Origin: Verrucomicrobiales bacterium
GTDB taxonomy: Bacteria; Verrucomicrobiota; Verrucomicrobiia; Verrucomicrobiales; DEV007
Reading direction: 5' to 3'
Length of the DNA: 64,000 bases
Assembly (NCBI GenBank): GCA_021648365.1
Contig: JAKISY010000001.1
Coordinates: forward strand, 62,001-126,000
Shown here: positions 34,893-43,731 of the stretch, piece after piece
Layout of the letters: each line of letters opens with the position of its first letter
Position numbering within the stretch: the first letter of the stretch is position 1
Translations under genes and position numbers: made by a program
Notes under the pieces: generated by a model
Told to the model about the DNA's origin: nothing
What the model saw: only the letters and a program-made list of their open reading frames with translations
The model's database searches: none

Positions 34893-35870
34893 TTGAGCAA
34901 ACCTAATAACAAATCTACTGTAGTAAAAAGCGTTGAGGTCGCAGATTTTTTTGAGCGTCACAAAGAAGAGCTTCGGATGAAGCTGATTGGCAAACGTAGT
35001 GGTTTTGATCGCAAAATCATGGAGCCTACGGTCAATCGGCCGGGCTTGGCGCTGGCAGGGTATTATAACTATTTTGCTCATCATCGAATACAGGTGATCG
35101 GTAAAGCTGAGCGTTCATTCCTCAAGCATTTGGAAGCTACAGAGAAAAAACGTCGTTTCACGGATTTGTGTAAACGGCAAATTCCCTGTATCATTGTCAG
35201 TAGAGGTGATACACTCAGCACTTTGTCGGTGGAGATTGCCAATAAGTATAAGCTATCGGTATTTCAGACCACGATGGTGACGATGAAATTCATCAACGCT
35301 GCGACGGTGCGCTTGGAGTGGGAGTTTGCTTCTCGAACCACCCAACATGGGTCGATGGTCGATGTGATGGGCATTGGTATCTTGATTCGTGGTGCGAGCG
35401 GTACGGGTAAAAGTGAGACGGTGCTTTCGCTATTGCGGCGTGGAGCTAGCTTGGTGTCTGATGACATGGTGCGTTTTAGGAACTTTGAAGGCCGCGAGAT
35501 TTTAGGCGAAGCACCAGAATTGGGGCAGAATCACATGGAGGTTCGGGGGCTTGGTATTATTAACGTGCCGGCTCTTTTTGGAGTGGGCACGATCAGGACG
35601 GAAAAGCGCTTGGATTTGGTGATCACGCTACGTCCAGCCGACCAGATGAATGAAATGGACCGTATCGGTCTGGATAAAGGTTATTTCAACCTATTGGGAA
35701 TGAAGCTTCCTCACGTGGAATTGCCGGTGGCAGCGGGGCGAGATATCGCTCAATTGGTGGAAGTAGCAGCCTTGGATCAAAAATTAAAAGCTTTGGGACA
35801 TGATTCCGCTGTCGAATTTAACAAGAAGTTGTTGAAAATGATGCGTGAACGACGAAAATCAGTGGTATAG
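34893..35870 (+). CDS. hprK: HPr(Ser) kinase/phosphorylase
   Basis: 325 residues. It has the P-loop GASGTGKSE, the HPrK signature (MEVRGLGIINVPALFG) and the catalytic loop region LVSDDMVRF. The C-terminal ITLRPADQMNEMDR segment matches the family. It phosphorylates HPr on Ser46, and the HPr next door carries that serine. The start appears to be a TTG at 34893; no better codon fits the family N-terminus, and no clear ribosome site is seen. It forms a regulatory unit with ptsH and ptsI. Confidence 0.93.
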   Translation: MSKPNNKSTVVKSVEVADFFERHKEELRMKLIGKRSGFDRKIMEPTVNRPGLALAGYYNYFAHHRIQVIGKAERSFLKHLEATEKKRRFTDLCKRQIPCIIVSRGDTLSTLSVEIANKYKLSVFQTTMVTMKFINAATVRLEWEFASRTTQHGSMVDVMGIGILIRGASGTGKSETVLSLLRRGASLVSDDMVRFRNFEGREILGEAPELGQNHMEVRGLGIINVPALFGVGTIRTEKRLDLVITLRPADQMNEMDRIGLDKGYFNLLGMKLPHVELPVAAGRDIAQLVEVAALDQKLKALGHDSAVEFNKKLLKMMRERRKSVV

Positions 35871-35920
35871 ATTCTATTTATCCCTTGTAACACTAATTAC
35901 CTCCTACCTATTGTCTGACG

Positions 35921-36190
35921 ATGTTGGAAAAACAATACACCATAACTAACCGCCAAGGGCTGCACGCGCGGCCTGCTGCGATGTTTGTCAAAATATCTAA
36001 TCGCTTCAAATGTGAGGTTTGGGTAACTAAGGACGGGGAGCAGGTGAATGGTAAAAGTATCATGGGTTTGATGATTCTGGCTGCGGAAGAAGGTGCGCAG
36101 ATCGATATCTCTACGGAGGGGGAGGATGAGAAAGAAGCCATGGAGAGCCTTGGAACCTTAATCGAGAGTGGTTTCACCAAAGATAGTTGA
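35921..36190 (+). CDS. ptsH: Phosphocarrier protein HPr
   Basis: 89 residues. The phosphorylated His15 lies in GLHARPAA and the regulatory Ser46 in NGKSIMGLM, both at exactly the canonical positions. HPr takes phosphate from enzyme I and is modified by the neighbouring HprK. The leader contains ACCTCCTACC, which is the complement of a ribosome site and not one, so initiation does not use a normal Shine-Dalgarno. Confidence 0.96.
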   Translation: MLEKQYTITNRQGLHARPAAMFVKISNRFKCEVWVTKDGEQVNGKSIMGLMILAAEEGAQIDISTEGEDEKEAMESLGTLIESGFTKDS

Positions 36191-36278
36191 GCCAAAACTC
36201 ACTTTGCATCGTAGATTTTTTTTGTTATAGGCTCGTTTTTTTTGGAGAGTGAACTTTAAAAGGCAAAAATAATTCCTT

Positions 36279-38054
36279 ATGCCTGAAGATTCACGAGAAG
36301 AACGTTGTTTTACTGGGATTGCGGTATCACCAGGCATCGTGCGTGCCAAAGTGCAGATGAAAGGGGTGCTGTTGGGCGAACCTGAGTCTCGCCGTATCGT
36401 CGAGGCTGAAGTGGCGCCTGAGAAAGCACGGTTGCAACAAGCTTTGGTGAAAACGCGTGGGCAGATCGTGGAGATGCGTGGCAAAATAGAGCAGGTGGCG
36501 GGTTCCGAGAGTGCTAGTATCTTTGACGCCCATTTGTTGCTTTTGGAAGACGCCACGGTATTGGGCGAAGTGACTAAGTTGCTAGAATCGGAGTTGCGCA
36601 ATGTGGATCGTATTTATTACGAGGTGATCGAGCGTTATTTGGAGTCTTTACGCCGTATTGAAGACCCTTATCTCAGAGAGCGTGCGGTTGATATCGAGGA
36701 CGTGGCGATGCGTGTATTGCGCAACCTGAGTCCCGATGAGCATAGCGAAGCCGAGATGGTGTATGAGGGGGTGGAAGGAGAGTTTGTTTTAGTGGCCCAC
36801 GATTTGACCCCTTCGGATACGGCTTCGATTGATCGTAACCATGTGCTAGGATTTGCTACAGAGATAGGAAGCTCGGTATCGCATACGGCGATCATGGCGC
36901 GGTCTTTGAATATCCCTGCGGTGGTGGGTTTGCAGACGATTCGTTCGAGTGTCGAAACTGGAGACGAGGTCCTATTAGATGGTTATAACGGCTTGCTGAT
37001 TATTCGACCAAGCGATGAGACTTTGGCAAGCTACGAGGTTCTGAAGGCAGAAAAAGCGGTGTTGTTGGACGATCTAAAAGAGCTGCGAGATCAGGAGACG
37101 GAAACTGCGGACGGGCATCAGATCACTCTGTCTGCCAACATAGAGTTTGCGCATGAGGTCAGTCAGGTTCAGAAACAAGGGGCTGAAGGAGTAGGCTTGT
37201 TTCGCACTGAATTCTTTTATGCCAATGAAAAAAAACTGCGCAGTGAAAATGCACAAACGAGGCAATATGTAGATGTAGCAGCTGCAGTGGCTCCTAATGC
37301 GGTGATCATTCGTACGGTGGATTTGGGGGGGGATAAATTGATGCCTGGTTTGATTCCCGAACCAGAACCCAATCCGTTTTTGGGCTGGAGAGGGATTCGG
37401 GTTTGTTTGCAGGAAGATGATATTTTCAGACCTCAGCTGAGGGCTATCTTACGCGCGAGTGCGCGGGGGAAGGTGGGCGTGATGTTTCCCTTTATTTGCT
37501 GTGTGGAAGAAATACGCGCGGCTAAGGTAGCCTTGCAAGAGGAAAAACAAAACCTTCGGGATGCGGGTGAACCTTTTGATGAAAATATCGAAGTGGGCGC
37601 GATGATCGAGATTCCTAGCGCTGCGTTGATGGCGGATGAGTTAGCTCGCGAAGTAGATTTTTTTAGCATTGGAACCAATGATTTGGTGCAATACACCTTG
37701 GCGGTGGATCGCGTCAATGACCGGGTTGCTGATTTATTCCGCAGTGCTAACCCGGCGGTTTTGAAACTGATCAAGCAAGTGATAGAGGCGGCTCATCGCA
37801 ATGGGATCTGGGCCGGTATTTGCGGGGAAATGGCGGGAGACCTGTTGATGACACCATTGATGATAGGATTTGGAGTGGATGAGTTGAGTGTGGGAGCATC
37901 TCAGTTGTTGAGCGTTCGAAGGGCGATTTCTCGCTTGAACGTGCCAGAGTGTCAAGACTTGGTTAAAGAGATCAGCGGTCTGTCGTCTGCTGGTGAAGTG
38001 GAGCAGTGCTGCCGGAACTTGGTGATGAAAAAATACCCAGAACTGATGTCTTGA
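36279..38054 (+). CDS. ptsI: Phosphoenolpyruvate-protein phosphotransferase (enzyme I)
   Basis: 591 residues, full length. The swivelling domain has the active-site His in GSSVSHTAIMARSLNIPAVVG. The PEP-binding barrel shows GVGLFRTEFFY, GWRGIRVCL, GAMIEIPSAALMADELA, FFSIGTNDLVQYTLAVDR and the catalytic Cys in GICGEMAG. It transfers phosphate from PEP to HPr. No sugar-specific EII genes are in the window, so with HprK this looks like a regulatory PTS. Its stop overlaps the next start as TGATG. Confidence 0.95.
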   Translation: MPEDSREERCFTGIAVSPGIVRAKVQMKGVLLGEPESRRIVEAEVAPEKARLQQALVKTRGQIVEMRGKIEQVAGSESASIFDAHLLLLEDATVLGEVTKLLESELRNVDRIYYEVIERYLESLRRIEDPYLRERAVDIEDVAMRVLRNLSPDEHSEAEMVYEGVEGEFVLVAHDLTPSDTASIDRNHVLGFATEIGSSVSHTAIMARSLNIPAVVGLQTIRSSVETGDEVLLDGYNGLLIIRPSDETLASYEVLKAEKAVLLDDLKELRDQETETADGHQITLSANIEFAHEVSQVQKQGAEGVGLFRTEFFYANEKKLRSENAQTRQYVDVAAAVAPNAVIIRTVDLGGDKLMPGLIPEPEPNPFLGWRGIRVCLQEDDIFRPQLRAILRASARGKVGVMFPFICCVEEIRAAKVALQEEKQNLRDAGEPFDENIEVGAMIEIPSAALMADELAREVDFFSIGTNDLVQYTLAVDRVNDRVADLFRSANPAVLKLIKQVIEAAHRNGIWAGICGEMAGDLLMTPLMIGFGVDELSVGASQLLSVRRAISRLNVPECQDLVKEISGLSSAGEVEQCCRNLVMKKYPELMS

Positions 38055-39184
38055 TGAAAGCTGTAAAACTAAGCGCACAGTTTTTGTTGATGACAGCTCT
38101 GTTGTGGATGCCGGTCAATTCAGAGGCATTTCCATTTGGAAAAAAAGCTGCAGGTTTGGAAGAGTCGGCTCAGGCTGCTTATGGACCTGGCGGGATGACA
38201 ATCACACCCGATGGGTCTTATATTATCAGTTGTCATCAGTTTTTTGATCCTGAGATGAAAGTCATACGGATGGACAAGGATGAGATGTGGCAAGCATTTC
38301 CTAATCGAGCCATGAATACAGGTGAGGGGAATGCACCTTTGGTTTTGGATTCGGTATTAGGAGTCGAATGTGATAAAGATGGTATTGTCTGGATGCTGGA
38401 CAATGGTCGTCGCAGTGAAAAACAACCCAAGTTGGTTGCTTGGAACACCAAAAAAAACCGTCTGCATCGGGTGATACCCATCACGGAAGCAGCATTGATT
38501 GAGACTTCGTTTCTTGATGATTTGGCTCTCGACCCTGAAGAACCTTTCATCTATTTAGCAGATCCTGCGGCGGGTGACGATGCTGCCCTGATTGTCGTAG
38601 ATCTGGTGACGGGGCTGTCTCGTCGTGTTTTGCATGGGGACCATGCGGTGCGTGCTGAGAAGATTGGGTTGCGAATGGATGGACAACGAGTGACGGTGAA
38701 GCGACCTGATGGACGCCAAGTACAACCGTTGGGTGGGGTCAATCCGATCGCGGTGGATAAAAAAGGGAAATGGTTGTTTTTTGGACCGATGAATGGGCGG
38801 ATTCTATATCAGATTCCAACTAAAGATTTGAGGAACCCTGCTTTACTCGAGGAGGAACTGACGGGACGAATCAAGCGGGTGAGCGGTCAGAAGCCGATTG
38901 CTAGCAGTATGTCGATTGATTCGAAGGGCAATATCTACTTTGCCGATATTCAGCGTCATGCGATCACCTATATTTCCGTAGCCGATCAGCGCTTGCATGA
39001 GCTGGTGACGGATCCGCGTATTTTGTGGCCAGATGGATTGACTTTCGGCACGGATGGGAAGTTGCATTTTTTTACCAGTCAATTGAATCGCAGTGCGATT
39101 TTCAATGGCGGGAAAGACCGCAGTCAGCCACCGTATTGGATTTTTAAGATCAAAGCGAAAGCATCTGGAACGGTGGGGCGGTGA
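38054..39184 (+). CDS. Secreted yellow/major royal jelly protein-like beta-propeller
   Basis: 376 residues from the ATG at 38054, which overlaps the ptsI stop and is followed by a signal peptide (LSAQFLLMTALLWMPVNSEA). The body is a beta-propeller matching the MRJP/yellow family: DSVLGVECDKDGIVWMLDNG, LVAWNTKKNRLHRVI, FLDDLALDPEEPFIYLAD and the C-terminal WPDGLTFGTDGKLHFFTS. Bacterial members are secreted and lack a firm function; some propellers of this group are lactonases or bind small amines. It is likely co-transcribed with ptsI, but a functional link is not obvious. Confidence 0.8.
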   Translation: MKAVKLSAQFLLMTALLWMPVNSEAFPFGKKAAGLEESAQAAYGPGGMTITPDGSYIISCHQFFDPEMKVIRMDKDEMWQAFPNRAMNTGEGNAPLVLDSVLGVECDKDGIVWMLDNGRRSEKQPKLVAWNTKKNRLHRVIPITEAALIETSFLDDLALDPEEPFIYLADPAAGDDAALIVVDLVTGLSRRVLHGDHAVRAEKIGLRMDGQRVTVKRPDGRQVQPLGGVNPIAVDKKGKWLFFGPMNGRILYQIPTKDLRNPALLEEELTGRIKRVSGQKPIASSMSIDSKGNIYFADIQRHAITYISVADQRLHELVTDPRILWPDGLTFGTDGKLHFFTSQLNRSAIFNGGKDRSQPPYWIFKIKAKASGTVGR

Positions 39185-39382
39185 TAGGCGGGGGCTTGAT
39201 ATGAGCTGGAAGGTGCGGATGCAGAGTTTGATGATTGCTACTTTAAGATGAGAACCCCAACATTACCAGGGTCTTCCTGCATCCATTCTTCGCTCAATTT
39301 GGCAGACCATTCAGAGACCTAGCGTGTCCGGTGTTCTGAAATTCTACCTCCTAACTTCTTCTGCCTCCTTCCTCTCAATTCC

Positions 39383-42376
39383 TCACTTCAACTGAGGTGC
39401 GCCGCCTTTGAGATGGGCGAGATAAGCGATCAGGTTGCGGATTTGTTCGCGGGTCAGGGAGTTGGTCAAGCCGGCTGGCATGATGGTGCCAATCTCGTCT
39501 TTTTTGGCGATGTCAGAGAGCTTGATCGGGATGGTCTTTTGGGTGGCGGTATCGCGTAGGTAGAGGGTGCCGTTTTCGATGCGGTCCTGGTAACCGGCAT
39601 AAATTTTTTGATCCTTGGTGGTGACTGAGACTGAGACGTAACCTTCTTTGATTTGGCGTTTGGGCCAGATGACGGAGTCGATGATGATGTCGGTGGGCAG
39701 TCCAGCACCGACGGTGGTGAGATCGGGTCCGAGGATACCGCCGACTTCGCCAATTTTGTGACAAGCGATGCAGGTGGTTTGTGGCAGGTTGAACACCGCT
39801 TTGCCTTTTTCTGCGTCACCAGAGGCGCGCACTTCGGCGGCTAGTCGTTGCACAAACTCGGCATCGTATTCGGGACTGGCGTTTTGCAGTCCCTGAGCTT
39901 GGTTGAGAACACTGGAGAGCTTGAGATCCACTCGTCCGATGCTGGAGAGGGCACTGGCGATTTTCTGGGCGGGCTCTTTTTGCAAGCTCACTTTTTCGAG
40001 AGCAATGGCAAGCACTTCGGTGCCAGAGCTTTTGCCGAGGAAGGGAGTCAGGATGCTAGAGGCGTTTTTGCTGTCTGTTGTTTTAGCTAAGATGTCTGCT
40101 GCTGCTTTAGCTGCGAGTTGGATGTCTAGGCTGACGAGTGCGGTGATCGCAGCTTGTTGCATGCTAAGTGAGCTGTTTTTATCCGCCACGATTTTTTGCA
40201 GCGAAGCAATGGCGGCTTTGCCTTTGAGTTGGCCGAGACTGATTAAGGCAGGAAAGCGAACGATGTCTTTGCCTTGATGGTCGAGGGCAAGTTTTTCGAT
40301 GCTGTCTGCGCTTTCCGAAACTTTCCATATACCGGCTAGACGGATGGCGGCGATTTGCACCTTAAGCTTGGACGATGAAAGCAATTCTATCAGTCGAGGG
40401 GCAAAGGGCGCCTGGGGTTTGAGATGAGGCGGTCTGTCGGTGATCAGCGCATTGAGCAGATCGGCCTGGGCGGGTTTCAGATTGAGGATGTTTTGCACGT
40501 CCTTGGCGTTGCCCACTTTAGCCAGCACGGTGTATAAGCGAGTCTGGGTGGCAGGATCGGATCCCGATTCAAGTGACTTGCGAGCCAAGCTAGCAGCGGC
40601 TGCCCCGCCGTAAGATTCGAGGGTGTAAGCGAGGTGTTGAGCATTGTCGAAGGTGAGTTTGCCAGATTCCAAAGCGGGTAACCATTGTTCTTTGAGCGCG
40701 TGAACGGTTTGGGTGAGGGAGTAGTCGATGAAGCGATCCATTTTGGAGTCGAGCACGGTGAGCGCGGTTTTGAAGGACTCGGCGGTGGCGATGCTGGAGC
40801 AGGCGATCACGGTTTCCAAGCGAGGACGGGGATGCGGGTCGCGTGCGAGCTGGGCAAGTGTCGCCATGGCATTGTCAGGCAGCGGGTGACTGCGGCTAAT
40901 GATGCGGGCGGCGACGGCACGGGTGAGGGGTTCGGGGGAGGCGACCAGTTGTTCGAGCAGAGCGGGGGTGATCGCGTTGTGCGCTTCGAGCACTCCTGCG
41001 GCTTCGAGCAGGGCATGGGCGTCTTTTTTAGGATCGAGTGATTGGCTCCATTGGCTTAGGGGCGCTGCGACCTTGTCTCTTGGCATATCCATCAGCAGGC
41101 GTTCGACTTGGTCGCGCGTCCATCGGTCGGAGGATTTGAAGTAGGGGAAAAGTTCTTCTGCAGAGAGCCCATCGAGCTTGGGAGCCTGAGTGAGTTTTTT
41201 ATCTTTGGCAGTGAGACGCCAGATGCGTCCGTGTTCGTAATCACGATCCGGGTGGCGCAGGGAGACTTGGTAATGGTTGATGATGGGGTTGAACCAATCG
41301 ACGATGTAAAGGGCTCCGTCGGGACCCGCCTGCACATCCACCGGACGGAAGCTGACGTGTTCTCCGTAAATCAGTTCGGTCGATTTGACTTTGGCGAATC
41401 CGGAGTCTTCGGGGGTGAGCGGAAGCGCGGTGACCCGGCGCGAAAAATAGCCAGCGATAACGATGTTATCTTGAAGCCATTTTGGGAGGTGAGCGTTTTC
41501 GATGATCTCGCCGCCCATGCTTTTGCCGGGTGTATTGCCGATGCTGGCGACGGTATTTAGTCGTAGCGGGTGGGTGGTGGGGATCAGACCGGGGGTAGAA
41601 AAGACGGTATCGGGTGCGTTGCTTTTGACGAACAGCGCGCCCCATTTGTCTAGGGCGATGCCGCAGGGGTTGGCACTCATCAGCACGGGAAAACAGAAGG
41701 GGGCGAGACGGGTGGAGCGTGGATCAAAGCGCCAGAAACCGGCTTGCACACCACGCACGGTTCCCCATGGGGTCTCGACTTGCGAGTCGGTGTGCAGTCC
41801 TTGACTGAAGTAGAGGAAGCCACCATTGTCCCAGACAAAGTTGCTGATGTTCTGATGGGTGTCGCCAGTGCCAAAACCACTGAGGATAATCTTTTTTTGA
41901 TCAGCTTTGTCATCCTGATTGGTATCTGCCAAGTGAACTAGGTCAGCGCCTTCGGCCAGATACACGCCGCCGTGACCGAGAGCAAATCCGGTGGGCATGT
42001 TGAGATTATCAGCAAAGATGGTGCTCTTGTCGGCGACGTTGTCACCGTCCGTATCTTCGAGGATGAAAATTTTATCGTTGGGGATTTGACCTGGTTTGAG
42101 TTGAGCGTAAGCGAGGGTGCAGAGCACCCAAGCGCGACCTCGATGATCCCATTGCAAAGCGATAGGATTGGAGATGCCGAGTTTTTCGTCGGCGAAGAGA
42201 CTGATCTCAAAATCCGGGTGGATTCGCAGTGAAGCTTTTTCGGCTGCGACGCTATTGTCTTTGGCTTTGCTGCTGTCTGGTCCGGAAGCGTGAGCTAGGG
42301 TCGTTATGGCTAAGGACAAGGTCAGGATGATCTTTGCCTTGGGGCGAAAAATAGAAGCTGGAATGAGGTGTTTCAT
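39383..42376 (-). CDS. PVC-type heme-binding (cytochrome c) membrane-bound dehydrogenase-like protein
   Basis: 997 residues from the ATG at 42376, chosen for the signal peptide that follows (KIILTLSLAITTLAHASG). The plan is the same as the protein at 18019-20976: a propeller at about 30-420 (LQWDHRGRAWVLCTLAYA, LEDTDGDNVADKSTIF, AGPDGALYIVDWFNP), HEAT-like repeats to about 840, and a C-terminal cytochrome c domain with CIACH (C869, C872, H873) and IMPAGL as probable distal Met region. The SGNH-type protein upstream on the same strand is a usual partner. The substrate is unknown. Confidence 0.88.
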   Translation of the reverse strand: MKHLIPASIFRPKAKIILTLSLAITTLAHASGPDSSKAKDNSVAAEKASLRIHPDFEISLFADEKLGISNPIALQWDHRGRAWVLCTLAYAQLKPGQIPNDKIFILEDTDGDNVADKSTIFADNLNMPTGFALGHGGVYLAEGADLVHLADTNQDDKADQKKIILSGFGTGDTHQNISNFVWDNGGFLYFSQGLHTDSQVETPWGTVRGVQAGFWRFDPRSTRLAPFCFPVLMSANPCGIALDKWGALFVKSNAPDTVFSTPGLIPTTHPLRLNTVASIGNTPGKSMGGEIIENAHLPKWLQDNIVIAGYFSRRVTALPLTPEDSGFAKVKSTELIYGEHVSFRPVDVQAGPDGALYIVDWFNPIINHYQVSLRHPDRDYEHGRIWRLTAKDKKLTQAPKLDGLSAEELFPYFKSSDRWTRDQVERLLMDMPRDKVAAPLSQWSQSLDPKKDAHALLEAAGVLEAHNAITPALLEQLVASPEPLTRAVAARIISRSHPLPDNAMATLAQLARDPHPRPRLETVIACSSIATAESFKTALTVLDSKMDRFIDYSLTQTVHALKEQWLPALESGKLTFDNAQHLAYTLESYGGAAAASLARKSLESGSDPATQTRLYTVLAKVGNAKDVQNILNLKPAQADLLNALITDRPPHLKPQAPFAPRLIELLSSSKLKVQIAAIRLAGIWKVSESADSIEKLALDHQGKDIVRFPALISLGQLKGKAAIASLQKIVADKNSSLSMQQAAITALVSLDIQLAAKAAADILAKTTDSKNASSILTPFLGKSSGTEVLAIALEKVSLQKEPAQKIASALSSIGRVDLKLSSVLNQAQGLQNASPEYDAEFVQRLAAEVRASGDAEKGKAVFNLPQTTCIACHKIGEVGGILGPDLTTVGAGLPTDIIIDSVIWPKRQIKEGYVSVSVTTKDQKIYAGYQDRIENGTLYLRDTATQKTIPIKLSDIAKKDEIGTIMPAGLTNSLTREQIRNLIAYLAHLKGGAPQLK

Positions 42377-42427
42377 TATGCTGGGTAGGAAAAGGGGGAT
42401 GAGAGGAAGGCGATGCACTGAGGGGTT

Positions 42428-43483
42428 TTATTTAGCAAGAGTGGCTGCGACTTCGCCAGCGTAGCGATGCAGGTCGTTTTCAGTTGCTTGGATCAAGGCT
42501 GGAATTTTGCTGATCTCTTCTTTGAACCAGCGTTTGTCTTTGTTGAGGTGACTGCGGCTCGCGGGTTGGCTTTGGCGATCACCGTAGAGGAAGGGGAAGT
42601 TGGTGGGATGATAAAGTTGCTGCCAGAGAAAATTTTTGCGTCGCAAGGCTTGTTCGAGTGTTTGTAGTTTTGGAGAGCTCAAGGCTGCTTGTGCTTTGAT
42701 GGGGAAAGCCAGAGATTGAGCCGTGAGCAAGGCAACTTGGCGTTGCCCAGCATCGCTGAGGTGGATGCCATCGGTGGAGAGATTGGAGTCAAGGGCTTTG
42801 CTCAAGGGGCTGAACAGATCGACATGTAGAAAATTTCGGGTTTTAGCGGTATCAGCAATGATCTTAGTGAGTTTCACAAGGTTTTGATTGCGAGCTTGGC
42901 TTAACTCTTTAGCTGGACCTACGGCAAAGAACGGTGTGGGGGCGATGAGCACGATTCGACGACTACGTTTTTGCAGTTGGTCGAGAAAGTGATGATAGGT
43001 TTTGCTGAAATCTGCAAGACTGTGATCACTATTGATCGCCTCCATTTTACCAAAAGTAACAAAGGTGATGCCGGGTTGAGTACGTTGGCGCTGGTCAGGT
43101 GTGCTGCCAGGTTGTTTGTCACCTTTATTGGTGAAAAAATAACGAGGGCGGGTTTGCTCGAAGACGGTATCGCCTTGCCAAGCTAGATTGCGAATTTTCA
43201 ACTTGAGCTTGGGGTAGGCGAGTTGGATGAGGGTTTCCAAGTATGGGTAGGTTTGCTGATCGAAGGTATTGGTGCCGCCGATGAAACTGAGGCTTTCTTC
43301 TGGGTAAGGGCTGAACTTTTTGTCTGCAAAGACGGGTTTGGGTTTTTCTGTGGATTCAAGAGCACGGATTAGAGGTGGTGTTTTCGAATCGTCGGCTAGA
43401 TCGGCTGCTTGAGTGAAACCTGAGCTGAGGGATAGGCTTGCCCATACAGCGAACAAGAGTGGAGGTTTTGAAAGATGGAGCAT
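42428..43483 (-). CDS. SGNH/GDSL-hydrolase-like secreted protein with altered serine block
   Basis: 351 residues with a signal peptide (LLFAVWASLSLSSGFTQA). Later SGNH blocks are visible: NLAWQGDT (block II glycine), VTFGKMEA (block III region) and the catalytic-dyad block DGIHLSDAGQ near 245. Block I, normally GDS with the nucleophile, reads FIGGTNTF, so the catalytic Ser is not in its usual place. Such variants occur beside PVC cytochrome proteins. It lies 51 bp upstream of one here, in the same direction, and the two are probably co-transcribed. It may be a sugar-binding or esterase-derived protein without classical activity. Confidence 0.7.
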   Translation of the reverse strand: MLHLSKPPLLFAVWASLSLSSGFTQAADLADDSKTPPLIRALESTEKPKPVFADKKFSPYPEESLSFIGGTNTFDQQTYPYLETLIQLAYPKLKLKIRNLAWQGDTVFEQTRPRYFFTNKGDKQPGSTPDQRQRTQPGITFVTFGKMEAINSDHSLADFSKTYHHFLDQLQKRSRRIVLIAPTPFFAVGPAKELSQARNQNLVKLTKIIADTAKTRNFLHVDLFSPLSKALDSNLSTDGIHLSDAGQRQVALLTAQSLAFPIKAQAALSSPKLQTLEQALRRKNFLWQQLYHPTNFPFLYGDRQSQPASRSHLNKDKRWFKEEISKIPALIQATENDLHRYAGEVAATLAK

Positions 43484-43587
43484 AGTGGTGATGAGTTAAA
43501 ATAAACGGTGCAATAAATATGGGGGCAATGCAAGGGGGTGGATTGAATTGAGGAATTAAATCAAGGTTTTGTTGCATAAACATTAGG

Positions 43588-43609
43588 AGCGTCGCTGAAT
43601 GGCGGCGCT
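43588..43609 (+). promoter_or_regulatory. GC-rich hairpin followed by T-run in a divergent region
   Basis: AGCGTCGC and GCGGCGCT pair around a short loop and are followed by TTTT, as in an intrinsic terminator on the plus strand. No plus-strand gene ends upstream, and the next one starts at 43732, so it could be a leader attenuator or a terminator of an unseen small RNA. Confidence 0.35.
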
Positions 43610-43731
43610 TTTACTATGATTGAACATTTTCACTTGCAGATATTTCTAATCCATGGAGATTTTTTTGTTTTAGTTTGTTGAAAATTTTCATATAAACAAG
43701 TTGTGAGCTTTTTACCCCTTATCCGCCCCTA

